Position numbers and translations under genes: made by a program
Notes under the pieces: generated by a model
The model's database searches: none
What the model saw: only the letters and a program-made list of their open reading frames with translations
What the model was told of the DNA's origin: nothing
Source: Stratiolaelaps scimitus
Lineage: Eukaryota > Arthropoda > Arachnida > Mesostigmata > Laelapidae
Assembly: GCA_019614645.1 (NCBI GenBank)
Contig: JABWDB010000001.1
Span: 11,573,501-11,637,500 of the forward strand
Length of the DNA stretch: 64,000 nucleotides
Direction: 5' to 3'
Shown here: positions 1 to 13,205 of the stretch, one piece after another
Numbering within the stretch: the stretch's first letter is position 1
Layout: each line of letters begins with the position of its first letter

Positions 1-2990
1 AATGCACAAGGGTATGCGGCACCGAGCAGAACATCTTACAGAGGTATGAGCGGCTGAACCGGTCCTTCACATCGACACCTTTCTCGAACTGTCACTCGGG
101 GCTGCTACGGTTGTTTCAGCCTTTGTTTGTCTTCATTCGCTGTTACGCTCGCGTTCGCGGCATGACAAATGCCAAATCGTGTCCGTTTTTGTGTTTGTGC
201 ATTTCACAGTTTAGTTTGATTTAGCTCTTGGGCTCGACGTAGACTGCGCAATGTGTTTCGTACTGACATTTGAAAATATTTAACGTATACTTTGAAATGT
301 CAAATTTAAAAATACAAACAGTAAATATAGACTAAGTGTAGAAAAATACAAACGTGAGGAGTTTGCTGATTCATTATATAATTCGGATGACTTTTAACAG
401 AAAACAATCTTTGAAGAAGCCAAACAGTGGAAAGCATTGGAAAAAATGTCACACGCAACAAATTTTCTTGTCAAATAGAAATAAGTTACTAAATCAGTGA
501 GTAAAGTGTCAGCGCGGTGGGTTGGACGTTGGTAAGTGGTCACGGGCAGCAAGAAGCCGGGGACCTCAGGGACTAGTCCCGTGAACTGGTGATGACATAG
601 ATGAGAACTTTAGCATTGTAGGCATATTTAGCTTTAAATCCATATAGACTAAATTCAATTGTTGGTTTTTGCTTGAAGATTTCTTTTTGCGTCTTATGCA
701 TCATGTATGTGTTTCCAGCCATTTTTTTTGGTGTCTATCGAAAATATGATCTATATAAAATTTGCTGTGTAATTAATGATTTTATGGTGCAAATTTAATG
801 AATTCGCCTTGAACAACTATGTCTCAGGCTCACTGTGAGACTTAACTCTGTTGTCGTATCTCTACAGACGAAGCTGCTGGTTTTACACGCCTCTACGATC
901 TTGGCAGATGACGCCAACCATTTTCTGGGATCATTCGAGAAGTCGTAAGGCGAATGACGCACGATCAATGGGCATTTTGTTTTAATCAAGTTTCTGCTAA
1001 AGATGCTTTATTTCGAGAGAAAGCGCAGCCATAAGTAATACTTATCTCTAAAGCCGTAATGAGAAGCGGCAAAGTGGCCATCAATTAGAATTAAGTCCAG
1101 GTAAATTTTTTAAACACAATTTCAAGTCTCCAAACTCGTGTTGGAAACTCTCAACAAGCTTATATATTAAAATGAGTCTGCACTGAGTCTTCAGGTAGCC
1201 GCGAAAGTTTCCAGTCCTGGAAAAACATAGAGAAGGGCTTAAAAACGATCTAATTTGTTCCTACTATCACTGCAGGCCGTTGACCAGCGAAATTATTAGT
1301 GCGTCCCTCGCTTGCTCCATCTTCACACCCGAGTATCCAAATCCCCATTACTCGGTGGGGCGTACGCGTCTATTAACTAGGGTACAGTTGGTTCTTGAGA
1401 GGCGTCTGTTAGAGTTGGAATATACGGAGCCTTTAGCACATTATTGTAGCGACAATTAGAGTCTCTGAAATCGTTGCTAGTGTCACTCTCCGCTGGGACG
1501 CTGTGAACCAGTACGATGAATCGCCCCTCGACCGAACAGGCATCGCTTGCAATATAACCATACTCGAGTACCTAGAAAGTAAAAATATTAACAGTTATCC
1601 AGCAGTAGAACTATGTAGCTGCTTCGAGATTAGATAACATAAATGCGCAGTATCGTGTGTATCTTGTTGTCTTCTTGCTGGATGTTATTTCGCGCGGTAT
1701 AGTCCAAGGGAAACGAGAGTTTTACAACGCGTATCAGATCCCTAACCGATTTACCCCTAACTTATTTATTATAAAGCGGACGAGGACAATATTACACTTG
1801 AACAGTGATCCATACAAGAGAAACGGTGTTGTGAGTGAAGCGCGAAGGGCAAACGTATTTGTAATTACTCCTAACAATTTCACGAACACGAACCTTATGC
1901 GGAGGCGACAGATCACAAGGAATGATAAAAATCACCTATGTCCGCGTTGGAGGTTGTTAGCTTATGCCCATCCACGGATCGGCATTGCTCCATTGCCTAT
2001 TGATCATAACGTATGCAATAATTGTGTTGGTTTACTTTTGACAGGTGCCGAGAGGTATCATACGTTAACATTGACTCGACACTCCCAAAATGGAGAGGAT
2101 GCAAATAGATTTTCACCATTTGTCACTTGCCTGGGTCTGACCATCCAAAACACCGTCAGCTGCCGGGAGTATATGAATCTACGGCTGGTGGTCTATTCCT
2201 GGTCTACGAGATGCTGTTGATGCCCATTCTGTGTCACCTCGATACAATTTGAGGTGGGGCCCCAGAGGCGTACCTCGGAGGGGTCGGAACTTCCAGAATC
2301 TCGCCTGAAGAGCAAGCTATAGATGCCGCCGCAGGGACTCGGTTGCCGGAGGTTCTTGACAACTGTGTGCTCTTTTTTTCAAGAGAGATTGATATGGTTT
2401 GGTCTACCCTTTGTAGTATTGAATGCCTGTGGTAAAATGAACGATTCTCTCATCATGCATCCTCGTTTCGTCATGATAACTCAAACAACATCAATAAAAA
2501 AACACTATCAGAATGCATGATGAAGTGATGGTAATTCATATCGCTGTCGGTCAATTACTGTTGTACAAGTATTTTTTGTTTATGCCAGGCGTAATCCATT
2601 GGATAGTACTCCAGATAGCATTATGCTTATGTAGATCTATCGTGTACCCTTTGTCTAGTACATGCCCCTCAGTAATGACATTCGACTCATAGTGTTTCCA
2701 AAGCATTGACGTCGCTTTCGCTTTGGTAACCTACACATCAAAGATTTTTAATAGTTTACACTCAGATGATTAGAACTGAGTATGACAGAAAGTTTTCCCT
2801 CTTGTGTATCGTAACGAAAAACCTGCGTAGCAGTCGGTGCTGCATACTATGTAGTTTCCATGCAATAATCGCAGCTAGCTCTAGTAGTAAATTAAGTCTC
2901 TCTCGCAATAGAATATTAATTGAAGATGGATGCGTAGATGCGATGCTCGAGGTTGCGGAATTATAGCTCTCACCACGCTGTTCTGGAGCC
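1..2990. other. Intergenic stretch without a supported gene
   Basis: I see no recognisable coding exon. The longest open frame is 1657-2220 on the plus strand (187 codons, GTG start). It has no recognisable domain and no clear splice context, and a frame of this length is expected about once by chance in 64 kb read in six frames. One possible 34-nt exon with a good donor (gtaagt at 531) cannot be supported alone. Confidence 0.5.
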
Positions 2991-2999
2991 GCCACCAGC

Positions 3000-4070
3000 C
3001 CCACAGGCTCTCTCACCGCGCTCTGCCAGCTTACGCGTTAACTCTAACTGAGCTAAAGCGAGCCTTGAGCTAAAGCGCTGAGGAGAACACAGTCATTCAG
3101 TTGGGTCCTTTGGACAAGAAGCGTTATGGCTACGACGGCAGGGGTAGTAGGCATATATATATATATAAAGGAGGATAACCCGGCCAACGAGGCTGGCCCG
3201 CACTGCGAAGAGGCGGCTACGCTCCAGCTGCCGTGAGAGGAGAAGGCTCTGCGCACACATATATTGTGCGTTGGCACACAACATATTAGCTTCGTGTTCC
3301 CCATCTAGCCACCCCGACCAAACGCCCGCCCGTCCGCCCGTGGACCTTGCCATCGTGGACCCCTCGCAACGCCAGTCGCAGCCATTGCCCGCTCCGGGAC
3401 ACAGTGGGACAGGAGGTTAAGAGGGATAGAGAGAGAGAGAGAGACAGCTAGGGATAAACCGGAGGAAATGTGGGGCCTTCTCCAGCCAGAAGAAGGCGGA
3501 TGACGCCAAGTTGGGTTGGAGCCGGAGGAGGAGGAGGAGGACGAGTAGCAGCCGCTTCCTTGTCCTCGGCGGCGGCGACAGTGGTGGTGGCTGCAGCAGC
3601 GTCGTCGTCGTCGTCCATTCTACGGCGCCCCCTGAAGCAACCAGCGAGACCTAGCCGGGGCAAAGGATAGGAGGTAGCAGCAGCAGTCGCAGCAACGATA
3701 GCACCAGGGGGGGTCTGCTGTACGAGGGCGCGACGACGTCGACGACACCAGCTTCGTGTTCGCAGAGGCGGCGGCGACGAATGCCTGCTGGTGACCGGCC
3801 GCTACAAGCCACGAACGAACTACCGCCTCCATCCGCTCTGTGGGCCAGTCCCCGGGATTGGCCCGGTTCATGTTCGTGGGTCGGTGGATGTTCATGAATA
3901 TTTAACTAAGACGACCACGATGGCGGCAACAACGACAACAACAATAACAACAACAACGAGGAAAAGGAGCGCGACATCTTCCCGGCCGTGCCGCCAATGC
4001 CGCGGTCGGCCCACGACGCAGTTACGATACGATAGCCGGACAGCACGAGACTCTGAGAGCTGAGGGAGAG
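3000..4070. other. GC-rich low-complexity island
   Basis: The island holds runs of gga, gcg, gtg, gca/gtc and later aca/aac triplets, and a (GA)n tract at 3429-3445. Both strands carry long open frames here because GC-rich DNA has few stops, for example a Gly/Ala/Ser-rich plus-strand frame at 3470-3670. Such islands in arthropod genomes are often promoters, 5' UTRs or first exons of long genes. I cannot assign a product or strand. Confidence 0.4.
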
Positions 4071-4099
4071 AAGAGAGTTGCTATACGGGGAAGTATGAG

Positions 4100-7000
4100 A
4101 GAGGCAGAAACCTTAAGAGGTAAACACATAGACGGAGGAATGGTGAGATCTTAATCAGTCGACGCTGGCTACCCACCGTTAACCAGACTGTAGATAGAGA
4201 TGCTAACTAGGATATTTACATTGAATATATAATCTGATCTTGTCGGGGAAACATCAGGTGATTATGTCAGTGTCGAGATATCAGGCTACCTAGTTAACTA
4301 CGAGACGAATCTACTTCGTTACACGTGAAAATCAACTGTTCGGTAGAGAGATCTGAACACCAAGCGTCGCATGCGTAACTTTGACCTGCCACGTCTCTTG
4401 CTGTGAAAGCGTCATATTCCTTACTCGGAAATGCTTGGTAACTCGAAGCACAATAACAGAATTCGTCCTACCCATTGGTTAAAATTGTTTACATGCTTGC
4501 ACATCGAATCAGCATTAATCAATGTTTCGGAACTAGATAAAAGCAAAACAGACCGCTCTTTAGTGACAATTTCATGATCATTGGGTTATCTGATCGTTTA
4601 TAAGTATACGCTTATCCGTCATGGGAAGGGTCGCGGTTCAAACTGTGTGAGACAACAACACCGTCATAGGAATTAATTCCACAAAGGCAAACAATCGTGG
4701 ATTTTCTCTCTATGCACATCATGTTAAACCGTTACGTGCACGGTCTGCGTAGTGATCTGCACACCCCTCGCTTTGCACAGATAGGCACAGAACTTCTAGA
4801 TAGCGAACATGACCAGTGATGTTGTCACCAAAAAATCAAGGCGAATCAAACGAACTATAAAAAATGTGAGAATAATTGATAATTCATGAATAACCACTAT
4901 TTTTGACCTGTAGAATTCGAACCATTGAGGAGGACCAGAGATACAATGATCAAGCTTTCTACAGATATTAAGAGATATGTTATCGTCCGCTACCGGGGAA
5001 CCATGTGCAACCGAATTTTTTACGCAAAGATTTTCTTTAGATATTCAAACGGGCCTTCTTGTTCTTGATTTTCTATTATATATAGATATGTACAATTATA
5101 TCAGTATATGAGTTTCACGAATAATTGCCGACAAATGTTCGATGGGACAGGTGCTAACAGGGTGCCAGCCCAACCGCAAGCTAACGTCCATCTTTTGTTT
5201 TTTAGCTTTATTTCGATGACAACCTCACCGGGAAATAGACGGTCAAACGGTACCAACAAGATTCGATCTTAAGAGATGCCATTAGTCAACGTGACATTTT
5301 TGTAATCCTAGCGGCGTGCCGATTAAAACATGTATTGCATATGTGGATATGATGTATAGAGTACCATGTGTATATATATATATCTATGTGTACATATGTA
5401 TGTCCAAAATAGGCGGCTGACAAGAAGGCACGTGTACATACAACACAAAGGATTTCCCGCAGTGATCCAAAAAAAGTTTGAATGGGTCGTACGTGGGCTG
5501 GGGGCGGGCGTCAAGTGTAGCTCCGCCACTATGTTGGTCGACTGCCAACACGGACTTCCGCTGAATAGCTCCAAATCAAATTATATGTAGTCGTTCACTG
5601 TCAGCGGTATCGTTATGATAGTGCAACTGCGTTGTTGATTCAATCAGACGTGCCAGTAATGTGTACCTCTATTTGATACATCTTATCAAATACAGTGCAC
5701 TGGGCGGGATAACTCTAGTACGCCTAGCATTGCATAGCTAAGCATGATACGTCGCTCCAAGAGAACTGTCGCGGATATTGCTTAATCAAACTGTATACTG
5801 TAAATAGAAGTTCGGTTGGGGATGTGCATTTAAAGATGCCAGGTCGGTCAGAATGGCGTGCTGTTCTTCAAGGGCGCTCGCGTTTGCAGGGCGAAGCTAC
5901 CAAGAACCGGTAGCCAACTATCATATAATGGGAGGGGGGGTAGGACGTTTAAACTTGAGAATAATAGACCTCTGAGGAAGGCATACGATAGAGCGTGGCC
6001 ATTCATCACCTCCGCTGGATGAGCTAGAATTCGCATCGCTGTCGGTAAACTTTGAAATCTTTGAGGGTTGACTGCATGCCGGCCCATGTCAAATTTCGCG
6101 TAGGTGAGACGACGAGGGTAGATATCGAGGGATATTTCCCTCGAATATCCCGTATTCTCATATGAATATTCCTAACTACAAGTAAGAGTGTTAAGATAAA
6201 TACAGGGCACAACTGAGGTTGTATTGACTGGGAGAGATATTTTCCGTTCTAAGTAGACTGAAGAAAGTAAACGATGACGGGATAAAGACTAGTGAAGTTG
6301 CCGTGAAATCGGTGAGAGAAATGGTTACAGGGGTCGAATGCCATAAGATGCAAAATGATCCACGATCTGTTTACACACAAAGAGCCACTCTGCCATGTCG
6401 GTGCTCTCAAGGGAATTTGTCGCAAAGACAGGTACTGAACGTCGGCATTGCGGGGCTGTTCATCGTTGTTGTCATCAAAATCCGATCTGCTTAAGTTCAG
6501 CTATCATCTATTAGTGAAGCAGACGTTTCGATAGTTCGGGTGACGCTCAGGCGCAAACAGCACTAGAAAAACTGTCAGAACTAGCCAGTGTCCCTACGAT
6601 GCAGCAGAGAACATCACAATATTTTAATCAATTTACCTTGCGTTGTCTATAATTTTATTTAATTACAGATAAATATTATTACTATTATATGACTTTTTTA
6701 TATTACATGTTTTATATATAATTTGATTGATGATACCTTTTTCGCCTGCTGAAGTAAATAAATATAAATTATAGTTTTAATAAAAATTCAGAAAGTGATT
6801 ACATTTCATTATTTAACCACGCTGCGTTTTAGGTACTAGAAAGAAACTTACTCACTGTGTGATCAGTGTTATCAATTCTGGAGCACATTACCTACAGCAA
6901 AAATATGCCTCGTTCTGTTGATATAATGGTCTACATGACCCGGTTTCTACTTAGCCAGCACATAATATTTGTTTGATCGGCAACCTATTAGAACGAAAGG

Positions 7001-7690
7001 GCACGATACTTTCTCCTGCCTACGCTGCTAAATAGGCATACACTGCCGTGTGTTGGCTATAGAAATATTTCCACGTTTGGGACTCGACAACTAAATAGCC
7101 TATCTATTTGGGTTCATCAAGAATTGTGCTGAGTCATGTTGAGCAAAGTTATACCACGTGGAATAATGCCGTTTGAACGATTCCGCTCGTGTCCCTCTTC
7201 GGTGTTACAGTTCAGACTTCGAATTCTCGTCGCGCCTACGTACGATACTGAGCTAGTTTATTTTAGGCTATCCACGCCATTGTTTGCACGTCCATTTCAC
7301 TTCACTGACGCAGTGGATGGAGATGAAATATCATCACCGGGAACGAAGTCTGTGGATAACACACTTCGAGATCGGGTATTGAGACTCTCAAATGAACTAT
7401 TTTCATAATACACCGCTTACGTACTGTCGCACGGTAGGTCCATGACGCACATGATCATATATCAGATGCAGATCCATGTAGTAATTCTCTTCTCGTGTCC
7501 TTGTTCCGCGTTACCTGACACCCCCAGAAGGACTAAACAGGTATACGTCGGAGTTGCGAAGGCCGCCTTGCACCTTTCTTCTTTAGGTAAAAAAAAACTA
7601 CGCCGGGTGCGTAGGTATCTGACGCCCATACGCGTGTTTTCATGTTTTGCGAGGACGCAGCCTATCTCCTCGATACGTGTGGATCGACAT
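4100..7690. other. Intergenic stretch without a supported gene
   Basis: AT-rich DNA with a short (AT)n at 5371-5383 and a markedly AT-rich segment at 6610-6800. Apart from the repeat at 4755-4838 I see no gene or RNA. Confidence 0.5.
4755..4838 (+). repeat. Dispersed inverted repeat, copy 1
   Basis: This segment matches the reverse complement of 10948-11037. About 46 of 49 bases agree over the best part (4795-4841), centred on 'tgaccagtgatgttgtcacc', and weaker similarity extends upstream through 'ctttgcacaga'. Both copies can be read as Met-Thr-Ser-Asp-Val-Val-Thr-(Lys/Arg)-Lys-Ser-Arg-Arg with mostly silent or conservative differences, so it may be a fragment of a coding mobile element. 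No known family is recognised. Confidence 0.75.
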
Positions 7691-8250
7691 GCAACCATTG
7701 AAGGCGTACGTTGAGTGCTGCTGTTGCTGCTTCTCTGTAAGCTGCTCAACAACGCGCGCGGCAAGGGCAAGCAAGTGGTAACAGCCGGCCTGGCGGAACT
7801 CAGAGCCACACAGCCCGCTTGTTCACTGGCCGGAGGGCCGAGGCGCCGTGGGAATCCCACCAGATAACGATGGAAGGTTACAGTATGGCGTGTGCGCAAG
7901 GCTACAAGAGACACTGGCGAAGGTTGATAAAGGGTAGACGTTGCTCCGGGCTCCTGGTAGAGCGAGCTGGAAAGGGAGCTCTGACGGACGCGGTCGAGTG
8001 TAGCCGCCAGGACGCACCGAAAGCGCTTCCACTCCTTGTCGTCCCCGATTCTCTTTGCATTATCACTCTACGACCTCGCCCCAAAGCAGAAACGTCAGCT
8101 TCAATCGCCAGCCAGCACCACAAGCAGGCGCCACTGTTGTGGCAGCGCCTTTCCGAACAGACACAAGGGCGAAGGGGGAGAGTGGAGTCTCGGTTTTTTG
8201 CGCACACAATAGTAGTCTTACTACAGGACTGACACTTAGTGTGCAACTAG
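7690..8250. other. GC-rich island
   Basis: A GC-rich segment with overlapping open frames on both strands (for example 7819-8232 plus, 7462-7914 and 7902-8246 minus). None shows a recognisable motif. Possible promoter or untranslated exon; no product can be assigned. Confidence 0.35.
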
Positions 8251-9000
8251 CGGAAAAGGAAACACCATGTCTTCTGATAAACGCCCGAGTCTATAAATGT
8301 CGAATACACAGGTTAGGCTCAATTTGGACGGTTTGCTTGTGCAGATCAACAAGGGGATTATGACGCAATAAACAGTGCGCACCTAGCGAGGTTGGCTATA
8401 GATAAAGGAAAACGGAAGGATAAAAGCAATGCTGTGCAATCTTCAAATAAATTCAAAGTAGAAGTAACCGTGCAGACCGATACCTCGAGTATCGTCAACC
8501 ATTGAGAGGCTACACGTAACAATGTACAACAATAAAGGCAGAACAGCTCAGTCTCAAAGGAAGATTAACACGAAGCATCCGGTTGATACAGCCTGGTCTG
8601 CTTTATTTAGTCTGCGCACGATACCACTGATATTTAATCATCCCGCTGTGCACTCTCCGAATATCGTTGACGTACGCATACATACGAATCTATGACACAG
8701 ACGTCGAGTTTGTCGCGCAGGGAATAGCATGTAATGCAGTCGTCTCCTTGCGTCTCGAAGATTCACCTTTACCCTCCCCTCTCGTCCATCTGTATCGCCT
8801 GTTCTGTCTCAATATTGGGCTTGCTCTGCATGCCACGGACAGCCGCGCATGTGGCTTCGAGGCTAACGGCTTGCCGCAAATGCAGTAGTTTCCATGGACA
8901 GCTGTAGATTGAGACCAGCTCGTTCAGTAGCAGTGTTGTCTAGCTGGTAACCGCTAAAAAATAAAACGAAGAGAAAATTGCATTCACTTTTGTGTCGGAG
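8251..9000. other. Intergenic stretch without a supported gene
   Basis: A 73-codon open frame at 8667-8888 on the plus strand has no recognisable feature. Nothing else is seen. Confidence 0.4.
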
Positions 9001-9564
9001 GGCCCACCTGACAGGCCCAACGATCAATCTACCTGCCTGGCTAGCAGAGCTGGCTTATATGTTTTTAGGATAGCCGACCCCTTAAACTGGTCCGGACTCT
9101 ATCTGTTTGACACCGTAGCCCTTTCTGCATGTGGGTCTGTATGTATTGCGGGGAAAGGTAAGCCGACAACACGTCCACTCCAATTTTGAGCAACCTCTCT
9201 TCGTCTCATCTGTGGATAGGTAATTTCAGAACAACACCAATCATCATATGCAATGTTGTGTCGGTTGACTATTGATGACAATTTGAATACTTTTTACAGG
9301 TGGCGGGCCATTTTTGCGAACAATTACGCCACTCCCAACTATGAATTCCGAATGTGCTCCTCTATGGTACATAAACGTTGGTCGCGAATGGATTTTGTTA
9401 AAAAAACCAAAGTAGACAGCCAACGTCATCACAGTCGTTTTAAAATTTGTGGGTTTCTGCAAAGGAAAACATTGTGCGCATTTCCTATAGGCTTTCTCCG
9501 GATGTCATCTATCCTGTGCATCGACATCGAGCGAACCATTGACAAAAACAATGATCATACATAG
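9001..9564 (+). CDS. Unrecognised candidate two-exon coding segment
   Basis: I do not recognise a family. A 52-codon open segment (9001-9157) with protein-like composition ends at a strong donor, G|gtaagc, in phase 1. A 72-nt candidate intron then ends 'taatttcag', and the next segment (9230-9564) is open in the matching phase to a TAG stop. The second part is rich in aromatic and basic residues (for example Phe-Tyr-Arg-Trp-Arg-Ala-Ile-Phe). The start of the gene is not found; an acceptor at 8999-9000 ('gtgtcggag') is a guess. Chance open frames of about 110 codons are common in this window, so the main support is the phase match and the strong donor. Confidence 0.25.
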
Positions 9565-10947
9565 GCCCCATGTGATAGACAGTTGTCACGCATTTTTGGA
9601 AAACGGCTCGTCATTGTAGACTCAAAGTAGACGCGGTTTCTGCTAACGTCACACAACTATTCGTGTGGTTTTCTGTTAGTACTAAGATCATCAGCATAGT
9701 ACCACGGCGTCAGTTTGATCTTACGGTGGCAGGTACGAAGCGGACAACCCAGTGCCTGATGAGTTTTCGCTGCAGATCGGCGTAAGTCTCTCTCTCTATC
9801 TCTCGACCCTGACAAAGAGTCTGTTTTTGCTAACGTTAGTAATATGATTACCGACTTTTTGTAGGGTGTCCGCTTGAACGCCAGCAGAATGATTAAAAAT
9901 CTACTAGCGTGCTCTCCCGCGCTTGCCAGGTGACAGCGCCTGATCGTGGGTGAAAAAACTAGTAGCAATGTGGCGTGAATTAAATGATAATATTGTAAGT
10001 GGATGATCGTTTGCGCACCTCAAACATATTTTTTCTTCAACGTAACACCCACAGCTTGAGGTAGATGTTGAACTCCTGTTGTGCATGAAGATATGCAATT
10101 ATATAGCGAGATATCCACTGTTGATATCGAGGCCCTTTACAGTGCTGATGTTTGCCGCAGAGTGGGATAAAAATTGTCGCTATTGAAATCGGAGCCTGTG
10201 GTACCAAACATGAGTCCAAGGAACATGAGGGTTCCAGCTACGCCACCTTGGAAGAGAACGCGAAGGTGTACATAGATTAGGTGATTTATGTCGAATAAAT
10301 AAAACAACAACACTCGGAAACACTTAGAGAAACATACGCACAAAAGAACAAGCCAGAATGACACATTCGCGCCCGCACTTTACACTTGAAATGTTGGTTG
10401 ACGTCGGTAGGCGGTCTAGGGTCGCGCCATTCATTTCGGGACCCTGTATAAGGACCACGAGCTCCTCGCGTCGAAATATTACGGTGGTGTTTTTTGACAC
10501 AACAACTTAATAAACAACTACGAATAGATACAAGGGGGAACGCTACAATATTGACAATGTTGCGAAGTTATACCAGGTTTAAAAGGGGTTATGTTGAATT
10601 CCGACTTTTGATTGCTGTTATTTGTCACTTTGTCCTGTGAAAAATTTGCCGAAATGATGACAAAGTGAAGTTGTAATGAAAGGTTTATATTATGTGAAGC
10701 TATTACAGTGTGTGTGATACGTGCTAAGATGATGTGGCATTTGTATGCGTATCCTGACGCCGGGACAGTTCCCACTGAAAGACTTCAGTGTTCCTCGTGA
10801 TTTGACGTCAACTGAACATAACAGGGAGATTACTCAGCGGATATTATGATTGGCAGCTGACCTTGACTCTATGTCCGGCGGCTGCCGTCGTGCCAGTTTG
10901 TACGTCGGGCAGTGGCCGATGACGCTGATATTGTCTATCGGTATCTA

Positions 10948-11037
10948 GTCGCCTTGATTTTCTGGTGACAACATCACTGGTCATATTCGCTATCTCGACG
11001 TTTTGTTCCATTCTGTGCAAAGGGAGGGGATGCAGAT
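10948..11037 (-). repeat. Dispersed inverted repeat, copy 2
   Basis: Reverse-complement partner of 4755-4838. Read on the minus strand it lies in a 119-codon open frame (10844-11203), so the shared block could once have been coding. See copy 1. Confidence 0.75.
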
Positions 11038-11321
11038 GTACAAAAAGATCATAGATCCGTTCACGCCATTTTGGGATACTGTGACAGTGCTGGCGCCCAT
11101 TCGACTTCGAGACAACCGCGCTTGTAGTAGTTCTTTGTTGCACATAAAGACAAGCCGAAGCTAAGTCTATTTGGATATAGCAAGAGCCCTGTCGACAATA
11201 CAAATTGCAAGCGAAACTCTTTATTTATAGCATAAACAAAGTCTTTACTTGTAACGAAACGTTGTCTTGACCTCGAAAACAGACTAATGAATGTCGTTCA
11301 CTCGACGGATTCCTTGTACGC

Positions 11322-11371
11322 CTCAGTGTTTTCCATACTACAAACACTCAGTGTTTTCCAATCTACAAACT
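11322..11371. repeat. 25-bp tandem duplication
   Basis: Two adjacent copies of a 25-bp unit beginning 'ctcagtgttttcca' differ at a few positions. A recent local duplication; no function suggested. Confidence 0.85.
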
Positions 11372-11487
11372 GGCAGTAGGCAAGGATGCGTGTGCTACTG
11401 AGAAAGCCACCTATGTATACATATTAGGATTCCCTAATGAATACATCATCTCAGTACACAATCACATTCGTCACGACTTCGATACCG

Positions 11488-11518
11488 ACACCGTACCTTT
11501 GATAAAAAGGTACGGTGT
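11488..11518. repeat. Perfect 13-bp hairpin
   Basis: The arms 'acaccgtaccttt' (11488-11500) and 'aaaggtacggtgt' (11506-11518) pair perfectly around a 5-nt loop. It could be the end of a short inverted-repeat element or a structured site. It stands alone, with no flanking gene. Confidence 0.85.
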
Positions 11519-12187
11519 GACCATTAATTGGGCCAAAATGTATGGCTCATTGAAGAGGACCTACCTTCCTGCTTTTTTTTGCAGCATGTTTGCTCTCCAT
11601 TCTGTAAATCGCACTTTCTGCTAATCACGTATAATATATTACTCAATGAAGCGCTTCATTTTTTTAAATGCAGGTAGCCTCCAGTACTCATCCTGTCAGA
11701 CATTTCTCTCTACTTATTCCCAATGGATTTACTACGAGAATTGTCGGCAGGGAAAAATCCACACTGAACTGAAGCCACGACAAGATTTTATTTTGCGACC
11801 TCGAACATATCCCACCGCTGGTCTATTCACCCAAGCTGTATCTGTCCCCGGTGCTGTACGGCGTCGCCGTCCCCAGCCTTCACAAGCACACTCAGTCAAA
11901 TGCCAACCCGATTTCTCAATTCAAACTCACAAACATGAACCACAGCGACTAGGAAGGGCACAAGTAGTTTTTATTCAAACATCAATCTAATAGGGACAAG
12001 AAAAGACGTTTGCATTGTGGCTAAAAAAGGAAGATTTAGAGTTTCCAGAAACCAAATATGACAGGTAACATGCGACAGGCAACATGTGTATTCGTAAGCA
12101 GACGAGCGGATATAGACACGCCCAAAGAATTCATCTTGTTAGAATGGAGGGATGTTGCCCTACTGTTGAAACGCATTACTACTATAT

Positions 12188-13204
12188 AGTGGTGGGCATA
12201 AACTTAAGACACCCCTATATTTCAACACAGATTTTGAGGCATTTATTCTGTATCAGATTAATGTACGTGTCAAATAACATGCATACGATAAAGAACAGCG
12301 CAGATGATGGCGCGAACACCCTGCTACGATGAGTTGTGTCATTTGTTGGGTGTTCAAAATTATAGGTCACCCTCAGTTATCGAGCGTTTTCTCGCTAATT
12401 ATAACGTTAAAGATTCGGTTTGGCATACGATCAACGATATTTAGCAGAATCCGGGCGTTGATCCCTTACCACCCCTCCAACAACGCCTCTTTTTGTGCTT
12501 CTACAAATGTATGCTGCTGATTCGACGCATATACTCGTTGGACGCATATACCGTCCTAACCATTCACGTGTACGCGCTGGCCTACACGTTAGTAGATTGT
12601 CGGTCAACATCGGCAATGCCCCAATATCCACCCATGTCCAGTATCTGTCCATATTGTTGCGAAGTTTAGTTGGGCAGTCGTGTGGCGTTGTTGAAGCCGC
12701 GGTCTTGTTTTCATTTGATATGCGGTTAACTCTAAATTGTCCTTAAAACTGCTAATATGTGAACCTGAAGGTTTAACTCTTGCCTACTTGCTTCACACGT
12801 TATGATCGAATTAGACGTTCTCTATACTCATAGGTCGATGGGATGCGTAAATAATTTCGCACTACTCAACGACTTTTGCCAATTTCGCTGTCAATTGCTG
12901 CCAGGGTCTTTCCTCCGCGGTGTAAAGCAGTAATAACTGCTTTCTTCGTATCAGTAAGGCTCGAAACGTGTCCCATGACTACAGTGCAAAGTGAATGCTC
13001 AAAACAAACTGGATAAACTCAGCGAGAATACTCGATAACTAAGGGTGACTTATCATTTTGCATGCCCGAAAAATTACACACTTCATTATATAATAGTAGG
13101 CTGTTTGCTCAGTCATATGCGCTATTCTTTGTGGTATGTATGTTATTTGACACGTACATTAATCTGATACAGAACAAATGCCTCAAATGTGTATTCTTTA
13201 TAGC
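12188..13204 (-). mobile_element. Decayed Tc1-like DNA transposon with long inverted repeats
   Basis: Two inverted arms of about 170-180 bp (12233-12403 and 13012-13190) match closely; the block 'gtacgtgtcaaataacat' and its complement are identical. The left outer end, 'gtggtgggcataaacttaag' after TA, resembles Tc1 termini. The minus strand starts a Tc1-type transposase at 12976. Only about 0.57 kb lies between the transposase start and the left arm, against roughly 1 kb for a full Tc1 transposase, so the inside is deleted. The right outer end is missing and is replaced by a SINE tail at 13206. The element is dead. Confidence 0.8.
12790..12976 (-). pseudogene. Tc1-like transposase N-terminus, broken
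   Basis: From the ATG at 12976 the minus strand reads Met-Gly-His-Val-Ser-Ser-Leu-Thr-Asp and continues with a typical Tc1 helix-turn-helix, including Ala-Leu-His-Arg-Gly-Gly-Lys-Thr and Ile-Gly-Lys-Ser-Arg. An in-frame TGA follows at 12866-12868. Past it the frame continues with Val-Val-Arg-Asn-Tyr-Leu-Arg, the segment that follows Ser-Arg in Tc1 transposases, before more stops. The DDE catalytic domain is not recognisable. Tc1 transposases bind the inverted repeats and cut and paste the element at TA; this one cannot. Confidence 0.75.
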
Positions 13205-13205
13205 G

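Larger units (their letters stand above)
9565..12180. other. Intergenic stretch with repeats only
   Basis: The stretch holds the second copy of the dispersed repeat (10948-11037), a 25-bp tandem duplication (11322-11371) and a perfect hairpin (11488-11518). Open frames such as 10844-11203 minus and 11646-11990 plus have no recognisable domain. Confidence 0.45.

Noticed and set aside
1657..2220. 187-codon open frame on the plus strand
   Set aside because: No recognisable motif, a GTG start and no splice context. About one such frame is expected by chance in this much DNA.
7462..7914. 150-codon minus-strand frame
   Set aside because: GC-rich island with competing frames on both strands and no motif.
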